Of a stretch of 64,000 nucleotides of DNA, positions 62,675 through 64,000 are shown piece by piece (position 1 is the stretch's first letter; every line of letters begins with the position of its first letter). This DNA is from Sulfurospirillum oryzae (GTDB lineage Bacteria > Campylobacterota > Campylobacteria > Campylobacterales > Sulfurospirillaceae). A model generated the notes under the pieces. The model saw only the letters and a program-made list of their open reading frames with translations. It did not search any database and was not told where the DNA came from. The stretch spans positions 372,001 through 436,000 of the forward strand of contig NZ_JANZKZ010000002.1 in the NCBI RefSeq assembly GCF_025770725.1, in the 5' to 3' direction. Position numbers and translations under genes: made by a program.

Positions 62675-64000
62675 TTAAACTTTAAAAATAGTGATTTCTT
62701 TCTCTAATTCAGCCGTTGATGCATTAAGATTGGTTGAGACATTCATTAGATTATCGGCAATCTTTTTGTTTTCATGGGCAAGCCCTGTGGCTTCCTCAAC
62801 ACCTTGTGTTAAAAGATCAATCTCTTTGGAGATACTCAACGCTTTTTCATAGGCGACATTGGTAATTTCTAAGCTTTTCGCTGTTTTTTCTTTGGTTTCA
62901 TTTGCCATCGACGATATTTTAATAGCATTCTCGTTCAGATCAACGACTTTTTGGCTGTTTTCTTTGATATTTTCACTCGCACTTGAAACACTTTGAACCA
63001 CAACGCTGATCGTAACATCAATCTCTGAGAGTGATTTTTGTGTACGTTCCGCTAGTTTTCGTACTTCATCGGCAACCACAGCAAAACCGCGTCCATGTTC
63101 ACCTGCACGTGCTGCTTCTATGGCAGCATTAAGCGCTAAAAGATTTGTTTGATCGGCAATATCTTTAATCATTTCAAGAACTGAGCGTATCTGAGTTGTT
63201 TGTTCTGCGAGATCATGCATCTGCGAAGAGATATGCTGTTCATCTTGACTCACGCGATTGATGCTATCAACAATTTGATCGAGTGTATCGATCATTTGAT
63301 CAAGCATCACATAATCTTCTTTCATGTACGTAGCAGATGTTTCAGAAATATCGCGTGATTCTTGTAATTCTCGATTGATTTTAGAAGTCAGTTTTTTGAC
63401 GTTATCGACAATACCATCCTGATCTTCTGCAATGCTGGTTATTTTATGCGAAAAGCTTTGCATACTTTTGTTGATTTCAGAGTTTGATATCATCGTCACT
63501 TTAGCCTTAATCAAGGCTTGTTGCAATGTAGCAAGTAAGATATTGAGATTTTCACTGATATGTCCTATTTCATCATGATTGACAACAACAAGAGGGCGAT
63601 TGAGAGCTAAATCTTGCGTAATCTCAGATAAGTGAACACCGATGCGATCAATGCGTCTGACAATATAACGACTAATGGCAAGTAGAAGGCTGGAAGTAAT
63701 CGCTAAAATCAATAAAGAAATACCAATAACGAGATAAAGGTTTTTATCGAGTTTGGCACTGATTTCAACGCTGATGTCTTTGACTCTCTGATTGGTAAAC
63801 TTTGAGATATTATCAAAACGCTTTGAGATGTATTTGCAGTCTGATTCAATTTCAACCGCCATATCACCAATATCTTCGCGGTTATCTTTTACATAAAGTG
63901 CATAAATGCGTTCGTATTTTGGTGCTATCTTTTGGCTATAACGCTCATACGCTTCATTGAGGTTTTGTTTGAGCGTTGGTTCAGCGTAAAAGTCACTTTT
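62675..64000 (-). CDS. Methyl-accepting chemotaxis protein (5' end outside window)
   Basis: The reading frame stays open to the right edge ([12 protein letters not shown] at the edge), so the N-terminus is missing; an internal ATG at 63862 is probably not the start. Visible parts: the end of a helical periplasmic sensor, a TM helix ([22 protein letters not shown]), a HAMP segment ([22 protein letters not shown]), and the signalling hairpin with tip [39 protein letters not shown]. Likely a four-helix-bundle sensor type; ligand unknown. Confidence 0.92.
   Translation of the reverse strand, partial: KSDFYAEPTLKQNLNEAYERYSQKIAPKYERIYALYVKDNREDIGDMAVEIESDCKYISKRFDNISKFTNQRVKDISVEISAKLDKNLYLVIGISLLILAITSSLLLAISRYIVRRIDRIGVHLSEITQDLALNRPLVVVNHDEIGHISENLNILLATLQQALIKAKVTMISNSEINKSMQSFSHKITSIAEDQDGIVDNVKKLTSKINRELQESRDISETSATYMKEDYVMLDQMIDTLDQIVDSINRVSQDEQHISSQMHDLAEQTTQIRSVLEMIKDIADQTNLLALNAAIEAARAGEHGRGFAVVADEVRKLAERTQKSLSEIDVTISVVVQSVSSASENIKENSQKVVDLNENAIKISSMANETKEKTAKSLEITNVAYEKALSISKEIDLLTQGVEEATGLAHENKKIADNLMNVSTNLNASTAELEKEITIFKV

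Noticed and set aside
1-64000. CRISPR arrays, insertion sequences, prophage or rRNA
   Set aside because: No regularly spaced repeats, transposase or integrase motifs, or rRNA-like stretches were seen on either strand.

Overview
The window looks like chromosomal DNA of a Campylobacterota (epsilonproteobacterial) bacterium, most like a Sulfurospirillum-type free-living respirer. This is inferred from gene content and protein character: AcnB-type aconitase, class II DAHP synthase, a very long flagellin-like FlgL, several chemoreceptors, an Aap-type amino-acid ABC transporter, a sulfide:quinone-reductase/cytochrome cluster, and tRNA genes with encoded CCA. Base composition is roughly 60% A+T. It is nearly all core chromosome. 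I see no insertion sequence, prophage, CRISPR array or rRNA.

Layout. 1-1290: two AT-rich genes of unknown function on the 3' side of a tRNA-Leu, possibly the edge of an island. 1.4-12.5 kb: tRNA-Leu, hup, flgL, ftsK, acnB, a SlyD-like isomerase and ppsA. 12.5-21.5 kb: a MipA/OmpV outer-membrane protein divergent from an AraC-type regulator, tRNA-Pro, a B12-binding radical SAM protein, a DUF445 protein, trmA, a chemoreceptor without a periplasmic domain, a CoA-binding protein and ilvA. 21.5-25.6 kb: the aapJQMP operon. 25.6-33.4 kb: a possible small RNA, an unusual chemoreceptor, DAHP synthase, DnaJ-like, DedA, an orphan ABC ATPase, proA and a flavin oxidoreductase. 33.4-41.1 kb: a run of plus-strand genes from a 1030-residue coiled-coil protein through trmN6-like, YkgJ-like, a TPR lipoprotein, trpC, a HIT protein and selU. 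41.1-45.6 kb: a CbiMQO-type Ni/Co transporter, pdxA-pdxJ and a Sel1-like protein. 45.7-48.8 kb: a type II SQR-like flavoprotein, a cytochrome c and a cytochrome b561/diheme-c fusion, probably one sulfide-oxidation or electron-transfer unit. 48.9-53.7 kb: Ppx/GppA, ilvB-ilvH, lpxD. 53.7-62.6 kb: a GltD-like protein, aspC, and the tightly packed run flgA-ubiX-coaD-tmk-hisS-speA-cysE that follows tRNA-Gly. A chemoreceptor gene runs off the right edge.

The most striking signal is a palindrome, TTACATGTAA, which I count 23 times exactly (9 of them as the 12-mer TTTACATGTAAA). About 0.2 copies would be expected from base composition. It lies in coding DNA in more than one reading frame (giving LHVK/T or TCK/N in unrelated proteins), overlaps a stop codon, and lies in intergenic DNA, where copies are built into terminator hairpins. 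It behaves like a DNA-level signal such as an uptake-type sequence, a methylation target or a nucleoid/segregation protein site. I know of no such description for this group.

Other points of note are two conserved genes without a usable ATG/GTG/TTG start (ftsK and flgA; the flgA coding frame runs out of the 3' end of tRNA-Gly), terminators whose U-tracts serve as spacers of tRNA promoters, and two chemoreceptors with unusual topology.
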